Translations under genes and position numbers: made by a program
Assembly (NCBI RefSeq): GCF_001580545.1
Contig: NZ_LRBG01000008.1
Span: 112,911 to 176,910, forward strand
DNA: 64,000 nucleotides
Direction: 5' to 3'
DNA from: Paraburkholderia monticola
GTDB taxonomy: Bacteria > Pseudomonadota > Gammaproteobacteria > Burkholderiales > Burkholderiaceae
The notes under the pieces: generated by a model
Seen by the model: only the letters and a program-made list of their open reading frames with translations
Database searches by the model: none
Told to the model about the DNA's origin: nothing
Part shown: positions 18,543-27,301 of the stretch, piece after piece
Numbering within the stretch: the stretch's first letter is position 1
How the letters are laid out: each line of letters starts with the position of its first letter

Positions 18543-19385
18543 ATGACCGCCACCCCTCGCTTCCGCGATTCCGCCCGCTACTGGCGCACGCCGCTTCTGC
18601 CCGGCGCGGATCTGCTCACCGCCGAATATCACGACCACGAGTTCGCGCCGCACTGGCACGACGCGTACACGATCCCGGTCATCGTCGCTGGCGCGGAATG
18701 CTATCGCTATCGCGGCGAAAACCATGTCGCCGAAGCGGGCAGCGTGCCGATCATCAATCCGGGCGAGTTGCATACGGGATCGAAGGCGGTCGAGGCTGGC
18801 TGGCGGTATCGCGTGATGTATGCGCCGGTCGAGTTCCTCCGCGCGCTTGCCGACGAAGTCGCCGGCAAGCCGCAGGCCTTGCCGTGGTTTGCGCCCGGCG
18901 TGATCCGCGATGCCGATCTCGCGACGCGGCTCGCCCATGCCCATCGTCTGCTCGAAGCCGGCGACGACGCGCTCGCCGCCGAAGCCGCGATGCTCGACGC
19001 TCTGTCCACGCTGCTCGTGCGCTACGCGCAGACGCGTCCCGCATCCGCGCGCGTCGCGCCTGACGACACCCGCGTCGCACTGATGCAGGAGCGCCTGACT
19101 GGCGATCTCATCGAACCGGTGACGCTCGCCGAAGTCGCCAAAGCGGCGGGTCTGTCACCGTTCCATGCGGCACGGCTCTTCACACAATCGACTGGCCTGC
19201 CGCCGCACGCGTGGCGCAATCAGGTGCGTCTGCAGCGCGCGCTCGCGCCGTTGCGCGCCGGCGCCTCGGTGACCGATGTCGCCGCCGCGAGCGGCTTCAC
19301 CGACCAGAGCCATTTCACGCGGCATTTCCGGCGCATGTTCGGCGTGCCGCCGGGCCAATGGCAAGGCAGCCACCGCGGCGCGTAA
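18543..19385 (+). CDS. AraC-family transcriptional regulator
   Basis: 280 residues. The N-terminal cupin sensing domain (about 20-150) contains EYHDHEFAPHWHDAYTIPVI. The C-terminal pair of helix-turn-helix motifs (about 180-275) ends with the AraC signature DVAAASGFTDQSHFTRHFRRMFGVPPGQW. It lies 140 bp before azlC on the same strand. This cupin/AraC plus AzlCD arrangement is common, so it probably senses an amino acid and controls the exporter. The ligand is unknown. Confidence 0.9.
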   Translation: MTATPRFRDSARYWRTPLLPGADLLTAEYHDHEFAPHWHDAYTIPVIVAGAECYRYRGENHVAEAGSVPIINPGELHTGSKAVEAGWRYRVMYAPVEFLRALADEVAGKPQALPWFAPGVIRDADLATRLAHAHRLLEAGDDALAAEAAMLDALSTLLVRYAQTRPASARVAPDDTRVALMQERLTGDLIEPVTLAEVAKAAGLSPFHAARLFTQSTGLPPHAWRNQVRLQRALAPLRAGASVTDVAAASGFTDQSHFTRHFRRMFGVPPGQWQGSHRGA

Positions 19386-19525
19386 CTGCCCATGCGGTGC
19401 CTGCACCGCGCTCCGTGAGCGTTCCTCCGCAATCCGCCGGCCACATCCACCAGCAATCCCGCCGCAAGAACGTACAAGTCCGAACACCGGTCAGCCGCTA
19501 TGCTTCCAGAATCAAGGAGGCTAGA

Positions 19526-20287
19526 TTGACCCATTCCACCCAAGGCCAGCCCACCCGGGGCGGCCATCTCAAAGAATTCGCCGCCGGCGCCCGCGACATC
19601 ATCCCGATGATGGTCGGCGCCGCGCCATTCGGCGTCATTTTCGGCACGTTGGTGACGTCCGGCCCACTGCATCCGTGGCACGGGCAGCTGATGTCGCTCG
19701 TCGTCTTCGCGGGCTCCGCGCAGTTCATCGCGCTCGGGCTGATCGCCGGGCATGCGAGCTTTGCCGTGATCTGGGCGACCACGCTCGTCGTCAATCTGCG
19801 TCACGTGCTGTATAGCGCGACGCTCGCACCGCACGTCGCGCATCTGCCGAAGCGCTGGCGCTGGGCGCTCGGCGCGCTGCTCACCGACGAGGTCTTCGCG
19901 GTCGCGTGGGAGCACTACCGGCATCGCGAGCCGGGCACGGTCGGCCCGTACTACTTCTTCGGCGCCGGCGTCGCGATGTATCTGAACTGGCAACTGTGGA
20001 CCGTCGCCGGCCTGCTGTTCGGCGCGGCGTTCCCGGGCCTGCAGTCGCTCGGTCTCGACTTCGCGATGGTCGCCACGTTCATCGCGATCGTCGTGCCGCA
20101 ACTGGTCGCGCTGCGCTATATCGCGGCGGCCGTCACCGCCGGCACGCTGGCGTTTTTCTGGCAGGCATGGCCGTACAAGCTCGGCCTGCTCGGCGCGGTG
20201 TTCGCGGGGGTCGCGGTCGGCGTGCTGTTGTCGATGTCGCGTCTGAACCTGCGCGGCGCGCGCCGCACCGTGGAGGCCACGCGATGA
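19526..20287 (+). CDS. azlC: AzlC branched-chain amino acid exporter, large subunit
   Basis: 253 residues from TTG 19526. I chose this start because a full AAGGAGG ribosome site (19514-19520) lies 5 nt before it and because it gives the normal AzlC N-terminus; the open frame itself runs much further upstream through the regulator gene. It is an inner-membrane protein with AzlC motifs GAAPFGVIFGTL, VFAGSAQFIALG and NLRHVLYSATL. With AzlD it exports branched-chain or related amino acids. Its stop overlaps the azlD start by 4 bp. Confidence 0.92.
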   Translation: MTHSTQGQPTRGGHLKEFAAGARDIIPMMVGAAPFGVIFGTLVTSGPLHPWHGQLMSLVVFAGSAQFIALGLIAGHASFAVIWATTLVVNLRHVLYSATLAPHVAHLPKRWRWALGALLTDEVFAVAWEHYRHREPGTVGPYYFFGAGVAMYLNWQLWTVAGLLFGAAFPGLQSLGLDFAMVATFIAIVVPQLVALRYIAAAVTAGTLAFFWQAWPYKLGLLGAVFAGVAVGVLLSMSRLNLRGARRTVEATR

Positions 20288-20607
20288 GCTACGTCGTTCT
20301 GATCCTCGGTATGGCCGCGATCACCTGGCTGATCCGCGCGGCCGTGTTCGTGCTCGGCGACCGGCTCGTGTTCCCGCCGCTTCTGCGCACCGCGCTCGGC
20401 TTCGTGCCGGTCACCGTGCTCACGGCGATCATCGTGCCGATGGCCGTATCGCCGCACGGCAACGATGCCGAGTTGAGCTGGCGCAATCCGCAACTGGTGG
20501 GCGCGCTCGCCGCGATCGTCGTCAGTGCGCTGACGCGCCGGCCGCTGCTGACGATCGCAGTCGGTCTGGTGGTGTTCTTTGTCTGGCAGTGCGTCGTGCT
20601 GAAGTAA
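20284..20607 (+). CDS. azlD: AzlD family small subunit of branched-chain amino acid exporter
   Basis: 107 residues with three to four hydrophobic helices and the family features ITWLIRAAVFVLGDRLVFPPLLRTALGFVPVTVLTAIIVP. It is translationally coupled to azlC through ATGA. It is the obligate partner of AzlC in the inner membrane. About 336 bp of non-coding, GC-rich sequence follows. Confidence 0.92.
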   Translation: MSYVVLILGMAAITWLIRAAVFVLGDRLVFPPLLRTALGFVPVTVLTAIIVPMAVSPHGNDAELSWRNPQLVGALAAIVVSALTRRPLLTIAVGLVVFFVWQCVVLK

Positions 20608-20757
20608 GCGCGCCCATTCTCTGCGCGCGTCAACTCCGCGGTTCGTCGACACCTCGCCGTGTCGCGGACCGCGCCGCTCCCCCTCCCTACGGCCCTCCCC
20701 CGGGGCTCGGCCGCTCGAAGCTTCCCTCCAAAGCGCCCGCACTCCGCGGGGTAACCC

Positions 20758-20784
20758 TCAAGTTTCCGCCCACTCCGCCGATAT
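20758..20784 (+). promoter_or_regulatory. Sigma-28 (FliA)-type promoter
   Basis: TCAAGTTT (20758-20765), an 11-bp spacer, then GCCGATAT (20777-20784). The flagellar sigma-28 consensus is TAAAGTTT-N11-GCCGATAA, so 14 of 16 bases match at the right spacing. It lies in the otherwise empty 20608-20943 stretch, 159 bp before the next start codon, and points at the unknown gene 20944-21711. Confidence 0.65.
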
Positions 20785-20943
20785 GCAGTCGAGGTCCGCT
20801 CATCGGGAGTCGTCCCGCTGGTTACGCGGCAACAGGTTGGAATCACGCGCGTCGGCAGCCGGCGTCGCAATGGCTCGGTCCGCATCTGGCCGGGCGAGCT
20901 TGCGACAGCGCGCCGCGCGCGGCCGCATTAAACGGGATAACAC

Positions 20944-21711
20944 ATGGGTCAAATCACCCTGAAGCTCAAGGACGAGACCGTCGCATCGCTGCGCAAGGAC
21001 TTCGAAGCCTTTTTGCGGGTCTCGCTGAAGCTCGATCCGCAGTTCGCGACGCCGTCGTTCGAGGATTTCCTGCGCGCGAAGCTGCTCGACAACATGGTGC
21101 CGCTCACCGAGCACGCGGTGCAGCGGATGCTGCAAGGCGGTCAGTACGCATGGGCCAAGCGCACGCTCGACAAGGAGTTTCCGGACGTCGTCTCGATCCT
21201 GATGCGGCAGGCGAGCGAGTTCGGCTTCGGTTTCGCGGCGCGCTCGGAATGGACACCCGAGGAGCTCACCAAGCAATGCCGTGATTGGGCGGCTGCGATC
21301 GTCAAGGAAGCGGAAGGCGACGCAACGCTGGTCGACCCGCTCGCCGCACAGATCAAGAGCACGGTGCAGGACATCCAGGCGCTCGAGGAAGTAATGCAGA
21401 CGCCGGCGTGGCGGCTCGTCGAATCGCTGCGCCAGCGCGTCTACGAGGCGAAGGTCGCGTGCGAGACGAACGTGGGCAGCACCGCGCGCGAGAAGCTCGG
21501 CGAACTGCGCGGACTGTTGCGGCTCGGCATTTCGCACGGCACGTTCCAGAAGCAGGAAGCGCAGCAGATCATGGAATATCTGCGACTCCTGAAACCGGAG
21601 ATTTTTGTCGACGAGCCGTACGACGTGTTCTCGCGGCTCGCGGCGTGGCTGCGTAACTTTTTCGTGCCGCCGCCTCCGGTCGCGCAGCAACAGCAGCGGC
21701 AGTCGCGCTGA
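20944..21711 (+). CDS. Conserved protein of unknown function behind a FliA-type promoter
   Basis: 255 residues, soluble, no signal peptide or membrane segment, predicted mostly helical. The N-terminus MGQITLKLKDETVASLRKDF is amphipathic. The C-terminal third has a segment WLRNFFVPPPPVAQQQQ rich in aromatic residues, Pro and Gln. I recognise no domain. The upstream sigma-28-type promoter would tie it to flagellar or chemotaxis gene timing, but no flagellar gene is in the window. The codon use is like that of its neighbours. Confidence 0.8.
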   Translation: MGQITLKLKDETVASLRKDFEAFLRVSLKLDPQFATPSFEDFLRAKLLDNMVPLTEHAVQRMLQGGQYAWAKRTLDKEFPDVVSILMRQASEFGFGFAARSEWTPEELTKQCRDWAAAIVKEAEGDATLVDPLAAQIKSTVQDIQALEEVMQTPAWRLVESLRQRVYEAKVACETNVGSTAREKLGELRGLLRLGISHGTFQKQEAQQIMEYLRLLKPEIFVDEPYDVFSRLAAWLRNFFVPPPPVAQQQQRQSR

Positions 21712-21741
21712 GCCTGAACGGACCCGCGCGGCGCTAGCCGC

Positions 21742-23937
21742 TCAATCCCACATCTTCCTGAGCTTCGCTCCGATCTCGATCTTCGCCTGCGCGGCCGCGG
21801 CCAGTCCCGCCGCGCTCGGCGCGCTCGCCACCGGCACGCGCGGCCATGCATAGGCGTCGAACAGCGGCAGCATCGGCGTGGCGATGAAGCGCGTGCGCGA
21901 TGCCCACACGTGCCGGTCGCCCAGATGCGTCTGGTTGTGCACGTAAAAGCGCTGCGGCACGACGATATGCAGGTCTTCCTTCGCGCGCGTCATCGCCACG
22001 TACAGCAGGCGCCGCTCCTCGTCGATTTCCTCGTCGCTGCCGGTGCCGAGATCGGACGGAATGCAGCCGTCGACACCGTTCAGCACGAACACGTTGCGCC
22101 ACTCCTGGCCCTTCGCCGAATGGATCGTCGACAGGATCAGGTAGTCCTCGTCGAGCAGCGGCACGCCGGATTCGTCGCTGGTGGCGTCGGGCGGATCGAG
22201 CGTCAGCTCGGTCAGGAAGCGCTCGCGCGACGGATACGTACCGGCGATGCTTTCCATCTGCAACAGGTCCGCGTGACGGACCGCGGCATCTTCGTGATTG
22301 CGCTCCAGATGCGGCTCGTACCAGCGCCGCACCATCTCGAATTCGGCGGGCCACGGTGTCTGCCGCCCGTACACGCTCGACATCAGCCTGACGAACGGAT
22401 GCCAGTCCTCCTGCGTGCGCGCGGGCGGCGCAAACGCGGCCAGCGCGCCGCTGGCGGTCGCGACCGGGTCGCCGCCCTGCGCGCGCGCGACGATGTCGTC
22501 GAGCACCTTCGCCGCAGTGGCGGGACCGACGCCCGGCAGCAGCTGCACGACGCGAAAGCCGGCGACGCGATCGCGCGGATTCTCGGCCCAGCGCAGCACC
22601 GCGAGCACGTCCTTCACATGCACCGAGTCGAGAAATTTCAGGCCGCCGAACTTGACGAAAGGAATGTTGCGACGCGTGAGCTCGATCTCGAGCGCGGCGC
22701 TGTGATGCGCGGCGCGAAACAGCACCGCCTGCGACTTCAGCTTTACGCCCTGCTCGCGCGCTTCGAGCACCTGCTCGACGACGTAGCGGGCCTGCGCGGC
22801 GTCGTCGGCGACCGTGACGAGGCGCGGGCGCTGCGCCGACGCCTTGTCGGTCCACAGATTCTTCGTGTAGCGCTCGCTCGCGAGCTCGATCACCGCGTTC
22901 GACGCGGCGAGAATCGGCGCCGTCGAGCGATAGTTCTGTTCGAGCGTGACCTGCCTCGCGGGCGGGTCAAACTGCGCGGGAAAGTCGAGGATATTGCGCA
23001 CGGTCGCGCCGCGAAACGAGTAGATCGACTGCGCATCGTCGCCGACCACGGTCAGGCCGCGGCCGTCCGGTTTCAGCGCGAGGAGGATCGACGCCTGCAG
23101 GCGGTTCGTGTCCTGGTATTCGTCGACCAGCACGTGATCGAAGCGCGCCGACAGATCGGCCGCGATGGCCGGTTCCGCGGCCATGTGCGACCAGTACAGC
23201 AGCAGGTCGTCGTAGTCGAGCACGCTCTGCTTCTGCTTCGCCTCAACATACGCGGCGAACAGCCGGCGCAGATCGTCCTCCCACTCCCGACACCACGGAA
23301 ACGCGCGGTCCAGCACCTGACCCAGCGATGCGCCCGTGTTGACGACACGCGAGTAGATCGCGAAGCAGGTGCCTTTAGCCGGAAAACGTCGCTCCTTCGC
23401 GGACAGTCCAAGCTCGTGGCGCACGAGGTTCATCAGGTCGGCGGAGTCTTCGCGGTCGTTGATCGTGAACGCGGGCGCGAGGCCGATCAGATCCGCGTAC
23501 TCGCGCAACAGCCGCGCGCCGACGCTATGGAACGTGCCGGCCCACGTGAGCCCTTGGGCGAGCGCGGTGCGAGCGCCGACGGTAGTGGCCGCGGCGGCGG
23601 TGATGCGGGTGACGCGGCGGGTCATTTCGAGCGCCGCGCGGCGCGAGAAGGTCAACAGCAGGATGCGCTGCGGATCGGCGCCCTTCACCACCAGATTGGC
23701 GACGCGGTGCGCGAGCGTGTTGGTCTTGCCGGAGCCGGCCCCCGCGATGACGAGCAGCGCGCCGGGCAGCGCGTCCGGCGTGTCTGTTCCATATTCGACG
23801 GCTTCGCGTTGGGCGTCGTTGAGCTTCGCGAGCCAGGCGGCGGTATCGAACGACGGAGCGGATTCGGCGACGGTGGACACGGGTCGGTTTGCGGGGTTGG
23901 ATGGATTTTCAGGATGCGACGCATACTGTATATCCAT
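21742..23937 (-). CDS. UvrD/Rep-type superfamily 1 DNA helicase
   Basis: 731 residues. Motif I is VIAGAGSGKTNTLAHR, motif Ia LLLTFSRRAALEM, motif II VDEYQDTNRLQ, motif III VGDDAQSIYSFRGA, and motif VI LLYVAMTRAKEDL. The 2B region is present, so it is a full 3'-5' SF1A helicase, shorter than UvrD and without an obvious nuclease domain. It probably acts in DNA repair. A LexA-like box covers the ATG at 23935-23937, so the true start could be the in-frame GTG at 23880 (VSTVAESAPSFD). It is convergent with the unknown gene to its left. Confidence 0.9.
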   Translation of the reverse strand: MDIQYASHPENPSNPANRPVSTVAESAPSFDTAAWLAKLNDAQREAVEYGTDTPDALPGALLVIAGAGSGKTNTLAHRVANLVVKGADPQRILLLTFSRRAALEMTRRVTRITAAAATTVGARTALAQGLTWAGTFHSVGARLLREYADLIGLAPAFTINDREDSADLMNLVRHELGLSAKERRFPAKGTCFAIYSRVVNTGASLGQVLDRAFPWCREWEDDLRRLFAAYVEAKQKQSVLDYDDLLLYWSHMAAEPAIAADLSARFDHVLVDEYQDTNRLQASILLALKPDGRGLTVVGDDAQSIYSFRGATVRNILDFPAQFDPPARQVTLEQNYRSTAPILAASNAVIELASERYTKNLWTDKASAQRPRLVTVADDAAQARYVVEQVLEAREQGVKLKSQAVLFRAAHHSAALEIELTRRNIPFVKFGGLKFLDSVHVKDVLAVLRWAENPRDRVAGFRVVQLLPGVGPATAAKVLDDIVARAQGGDPVATASGALAAFAPPARTQEDWHPFVRLMSSVYGRQTPWPAEFEMVRRWYEPHLERNHEDAAVRHADLLQMESIAGTYPSRERFLTELTLDPPDATSDESGVPLLDEDYLILSTIHSAKGQEWRNVFVLNGVDGCIPSDLGTGSDEEIDEERRLLYVAMTRAKEDLHIVVPQRFYVHNQTHLGDRHVWASRTRFIATPMLPLFDAYAWPRVPVASAPSAAGLAAAAQAKIEIGAKLRKMWD

Positions 23938-23941
23938 ACAA
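23926..23941 (-). promoter_or_regulatory. LexA-like SOS box at the UvrD-like helicase start
   Basis: CTGTATATCCATACAA read on the plus strand. The E. coli LexA core is CTGT-N8-ACAG; only the last base differs, and the flanks are AT-rich as in the consensus. It overlaps the upstream candidate start codon and lies about 46 bp before the alternative GTG start. Confidence 0.55.
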
Positions 23942-24031
23942 CCTTACGCGACAAGCGCCCTTTTTTCGAGCGCATGCCTCGTCCAGTTCATGTCGACAGG
24001 GGCGTGCCGGGCCGCCCGCCGACGCCGCATG

Positions 24032-24295
24032 CTACTGCTTCTTCGCGTCCTTCAGATTGGCGTCGGCGCTGGCCTTGTCGGCGTCGGCTTGCGCGTCGGT
24101 TTTGGCCTTGTCCGCCTTGGCCTGGGCGACCGTGGCCTTCTTGTCGGCCTTCGCCTGTTCCTTCGCGGCCTTCTTGTCCGCGTGCGTGGCGGGCGCCGCG
24201 GCCGGGTCGGTCGTCTGTGCGAACGCGGCTGACGACAGGCAAGCCGCAAGCAGCGCGGCGTAAATCTGGTTTTTGGTGGAACGGTTGAGGTTCAT
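24032..24295 (-). CDS. Small secreted Lys/Ala/Asp-rich protein
   Basis: 87 residues from ATG 24295, which has a GGGAGAGA ribosome site. The signal peptide ends near AFA at residue 26. The mature part is a charged Ala/Lys/Asp repeat (KKAAKEQAKADKKATVAQAK and variants), likely one long helix, resembling periplasmic coiled-coil or histone-like low-complexity proteins. No domain is recognised. It lies 91 bp after a second secreted protein of similar composition on the same strand. Confidence 0.7.
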   Translation of the reverse strand: MNLNRSTKNQIYAALLAACLSSAAFAQTTDPAAAPATHADKKAAKEQAKADKKATVAQAKADKAKTDAQADADKASADANLKDAKKQ

Positions 24296-24386
24296 CCGAT
24301 CTCTCCCTGATGGATATGTCGTTAAGCGACCGACGCCCGTGGCGCGCGAGCCTTGCCGGCCCACGCGCCACGGCCTCCGGCCGGGC

Positions 24387-24902
24387 TCAATGCTTGACGT
24401 CGACGCCGTCAGCCTGGGCGGCGGTCTGCCCTTCCATGTTCATCTTCATTTCGTTATTGGCGCTCTGCTTGTCCGCCTTCTGGTTCAGCTTCGCCCCGCG
24501 CACCTGCTCCGTGTACTGGTCCTTGGCGGCCTTCTGCTGCGCCTTCAATTCCGCTTTCGACGACTTCTTCGCCGCGCGATACTCGGCGTTGGCCTTCGCA
24601 TCGGCGTCGCGCTTCTGCACGAGCGGGTCGGTCGAGCCCGAGGCCGTCAAACGAGCCGGCGGCGGCGCCTCGACCCCTTGCGCGGCGGGTGCGCCCGGCA
24701 CTTGCTGCATGCCTTGCGCCGAAGGCGGCATCTGCATGCCCTGTGCGCCAGCCGCAGGCGGCGCCACGCCGGCGGCGCTCTGGGTCTGGATCTGCGCCTG
24801 ACCGCCTATGCCTGCTGCCGGTTGCGCGGTCTGCGCGACGGCGGCCGTCGCGGCAAAAGCAGTAAGGGCGGTACCGATCAGGAGCGAACGAATCTGGGTC
24901 AT
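24387..24902 (-). CDS. Secreted Ala/Gln/Lys-rich protein
   Basis: 171 residues with a signal peptide cleaved near AVA at residue 23. A Pro/Gly/Met/Gln-rich middle (about 25-85) is followed by a charged helical C-terminus rich in Lys and Ala (about 95-145, DADAKANAEYRAAKKSSKAE). The C-terminal half is like the neighbouring 87-residue protein, so the two may be related periplasmic proteins. No catalytic motif is visible. Function unknown. Confidence 0.7.
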   Translation of the reverse strand: MTQIRSLLIGTALTAFAATAAVAQTAQPAAGIGGQAQIQTQSAAGVAPPAAGAQGMQMPPSAQGMQQVPGAPAAQGVEAPPPARLTASGSTDPLVQKRDADAKANAEYRAAKKSSKAELKAQQKAAKDQYTEQVRGAKLNQKADKQSANNEMKMNMEGQTAAQADGVDVKH

Positions 24903-25258
24903 GGCTATCCTCTCTAAAGTTGTTGTGACTCGGGCGAACTCTCCGGCGTCGTGATGACGGAATGTCTCGCGCGCCTCGCCCGGTCCGTGCGTCGCTGGCT
25001 AAGTGGCCGGGGAAGATCCCGGAATTCCAGCGGGCTTTGCTGCTGAGATGCACTTTAAGAGTGAAATCCGTCCGCCACGACCAGAGTTACGGAACGTTTC
25101 ACTTTCCGACAAATGAGCAACATCTGCTTTCAATTGCTTGCGCGCGGGACGCGCTGCATGACCCGGCGCTGGCGCGACGGCCCCGCGCCGCCGCGCCGCG
25201 TGCACTTGCTTTATGATGCGAACCCCCAACGCGACCCCGTGCCAAAGGTGCAAACGCC
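24903..25258 (+). other. Gene-free intergenic region
   Basis: 356 bp between the secreted Ala/Gln/Lys-rich protein gene and the S4 protein gene, transcribed divergently. No coding signal is seen. It contains an imperfect inverted repeat, AGTGAAATCCGT (25060-25071) against ACGGAACGTTTCACT (25089-25103), 12 paired bases with a three-base bulge, which may be an operator or leader hairpin. Confidence 0.5.
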
Positions 25259-25477
25259 ATGCCCAACCTCAATTTCACGCTCACCGGCGAGTACGTCGAA
25301 CTGCACAACCTGCTGAAGATCACGGGTCTCGCGGACAGCGGCGGCTCCGCGAAGATGATGGTCGCGGACGGCGCCGTGATGGTCGATGGCCGGGTCGAAA
25401 CGCGTAAGACCTGCAAGATCCGCGCGGGCCAGGTCGTACTGCTCGGCGACACGCGCATCGCGGTCCACGAAGGCTGA
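25259..25477 (+). CDS. S4-domain RNA-binding protein, YbcJ type
   Basis: 72 residues, almost entirely one S4-like RNA-binding module: LHNLLKITGLADSGGSAKMMVADGAVMVDGRVETRKTCKIRAGQVV. It belongs to the YbcJ/YaaA-like group of tiny S4 proteins proposed to act in RNA or ribosome metabolism; the target is unknown. It is complete and of normal family length. 287 bp without recognised features follow before the MATE gene. Confidence 0.88.
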   Translation: MPNLNFTLTGEYVELHNLLKITGLADSGGSAKMMVADGAVMVDGRVETRKTCKIRAGQVVLLGDTRIAVHEG

Positions 25478-25764
25478 CGGCAGTCCGGAAATTCGCAGGA
25501 AGGGGCGCACCAGAATTGTGCGTTCTCCATCGACATCGGCCGGGCAAGGCAATAAGCTGTCGGTTTCGACAGGTAAACGACGAAGCGACGAAGCGCACCA
25601 CGGGCGAGAAGTCGGCTGACCGGCTCGCCGTCGCGGATTGTCCCGCCCGCTGCCCAGCCAGGCCACTCACCCCCGTATCGCGCAACACCGTGCAACGCGT
25701 CGCGGCTTGCGCCCGCCTCGCGCTGTCGCCACCGCTGTCGACCCATTTCGCCGCCAGGCATTCG

Positions 25765-27180
25765 ATGACTCAACCCAGCTTTGCCCGAGCGGCCAGCCGG
25801 CCGCCGACCCTATCCCGCCACGCGGCCGATACCGCGCGGCTCGCCGCACCGCTCGCGATCGCGCAACTGTCGCAGATGGCGATGAGCGTCACCGACACGA
25901 TCCTGCTCGGCTCGCTCGGCCCCGATGCGCTCGCCGCCGGCGGCCTCGGCGCCAACCTCTTTTTCGTCGTCGTCACGCTGCTGCAGGGCGTGCTGACCTC
26001 GGTCAGCGTCAGCGTCGCGCACGCGCGCGGCGCCCAGGACGACGGCCGCGTGCCGCATATCTACTGGACCGGTTTCGTGCTGGCGGTGTTGTTGGCGGTG
26101 CCGGCGTTCGTCCTGCTGTCGTTCGCCTCGCGAATCCTGCTCGCGGTCGGCGAGCCGGGCCTGCTCGCGCACAACGTCGGCCAGTACGCGGCGGTGCTGC
26201 GTTGGGGCGCGCCCGCGAGCCTGATCGGCGTCGGCCTGATGCGCTCGTTCCTGCCGGCGATCGGCGCGGCGCGACGCCTGTTGTGGGTGTCGATCGCGAG
26301 CGTCGTCGTCAACGGCTTCCTGAACTACGGGCTCATCCACGGCGTGTACGGACTGCCGCGGCTCGGCTTCCTCGGCTCGGCGGCCGCGACTACGATCACC
26401 GTCTGGCTGACTGCCCTCGTGCTGATGGCACTGCTGCATCTGCGGCCGCGCTTTAAGCATTTCGTCGTCGCGACGCGGCCCAGGCTGCCCCTGATGGGCG
26501 AGTTGTTCGGCATCGGCTGGCCGGTGGCGATCACCTACGGCGTCGAGTCGACGCTGTTTCTCGCGACCGGCCTGATGGTCGGCCTGCTCGGCGAGTCGCA
26601 GCTGGCCGCGCATCAGATCGCGCTGAACGTCGCCTCGGTCGCGTTCATGGTGCCGCTGTCGATCGGCCAGGCGGCCAACGTGCGGGTCGGCTACTGGGCC
26701 GGCGCCGGGCAGCCGCTCGCCGCGCGCCACGCGGGTTTCGTCGCGCTCGCGCTCGGCGTCGGCTTCATGTCGATGTCGGGCCTCGTGCTGATCACCGCGC
26801 CGCACTGGATCGTCGGTCTGTATCTGCATCTCGACGACCCGGCCAATGCGCCGACCATCGCGCTCGCCAGTTCGCTGCTCGGCGTGGCGGCGATTTTCCA
26901 GATCGTCGACGGGATGCAGGCGGTCGGCTCCGGTTGTCTGCGCGGCCTGAAGGACACGCGCGTGCCGATGATCGCCGCCGCGTTCGGCTACTGGGTGATC
27001 GGCTTTCCGACCGGTTATCTGCTCGCGTTCCACGCCGGCCTCGGCGCGCGCGGTTTGTGGTGGGGCCTCGCGGCGGGCCTCGCGAGCGTCGCGCTGCTGA
27101 TGACGCGGCGCTTTCACCGACTAAGTCTGCGGCCGGCGCCGCAGGCGAGATCGGTCACGCCGCCGGCGCGGTCGGCTTGA
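25765..27180 (+). CDS. MATE-family efflux transporter
   Basis: 471-residue inner-membrane antiporter from ATG 25765 (MTQPSFARA), the start that gives the usual family length; the open frame extends 250 bp upstream without MATE features. Twelve hydrophobic helices are visible as two related halves: LAIAQLSQMAMSVTDTILLG in the first and LFGIGWPVAITYGVESTLFL in the second. The NorM-like family exports cationic drugs or metabolites with Na+ or H+. The substrate is not predictable. Confidence 0.9.
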   Translation: MTQPSFARAASRPPTLSRHAADTARLAAPLAIAQLSQMAMSVTDTILLGSLGPDALAAGGLGANLFFVVVTLLQGVLTSVSVSVAHARGAQDDGRVPHIYWTGFVLAVLLAVPAFVLLSFASRILLAVGEPGLLAHNVGQYAAVLRWGAPASLIGVGLMRSFLPAIGAARRLLWVSIASVVVNGFLNYGLIHGVYGLPRLGFLGSAAATTITVWLTALVLMALLHLRPRFKHFVVATRPRLPLMGELFGIGWPVAITYGVESTLFLATGLMVGLLGESQLAAHQIALNVASVAFMVPLSIGQAANVRVGYWAGAGQPLAARHAGFVALALGVGFMSMSGLVLITAPHWIVGLYLHLDDPANAPTIALASSLLGVAAIFQIVDGMQAVGSGCLRGLKDTRVPMIAAAFGYWVIGFPTGYLLAFHAGLGARGLWWGLAAGLASVALLMTRRFHRLSLRPAPQARSVTPPARSA

Positions 27181-27301
27181 GCGAAGTATCGACAAGCCTC
27201 ACTCCTGAAGCATTCCCTGCAAAAGGTAAAATGGCGGCCGCGGCGCGCCGGCGCTCGCGCGCGCTCTCTCGCGACACAACATAACCAAGGACCACCCCGC
27301 C

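Noticed and set aside
20608..20943. Short open frames in the azlD to unknown-gene gap
   Set aside because: They lack ribosome sites and typical codon use; the stretch holds the sigma-28-type promoter and leader instead.
21910..24288. A 792-codon open frame on the plus strand across the helicase gene
   Set aside because: A shadow of the UvrD-like gene. The minus strand holds all helicase motifs, and this frame has no recognisable domain.
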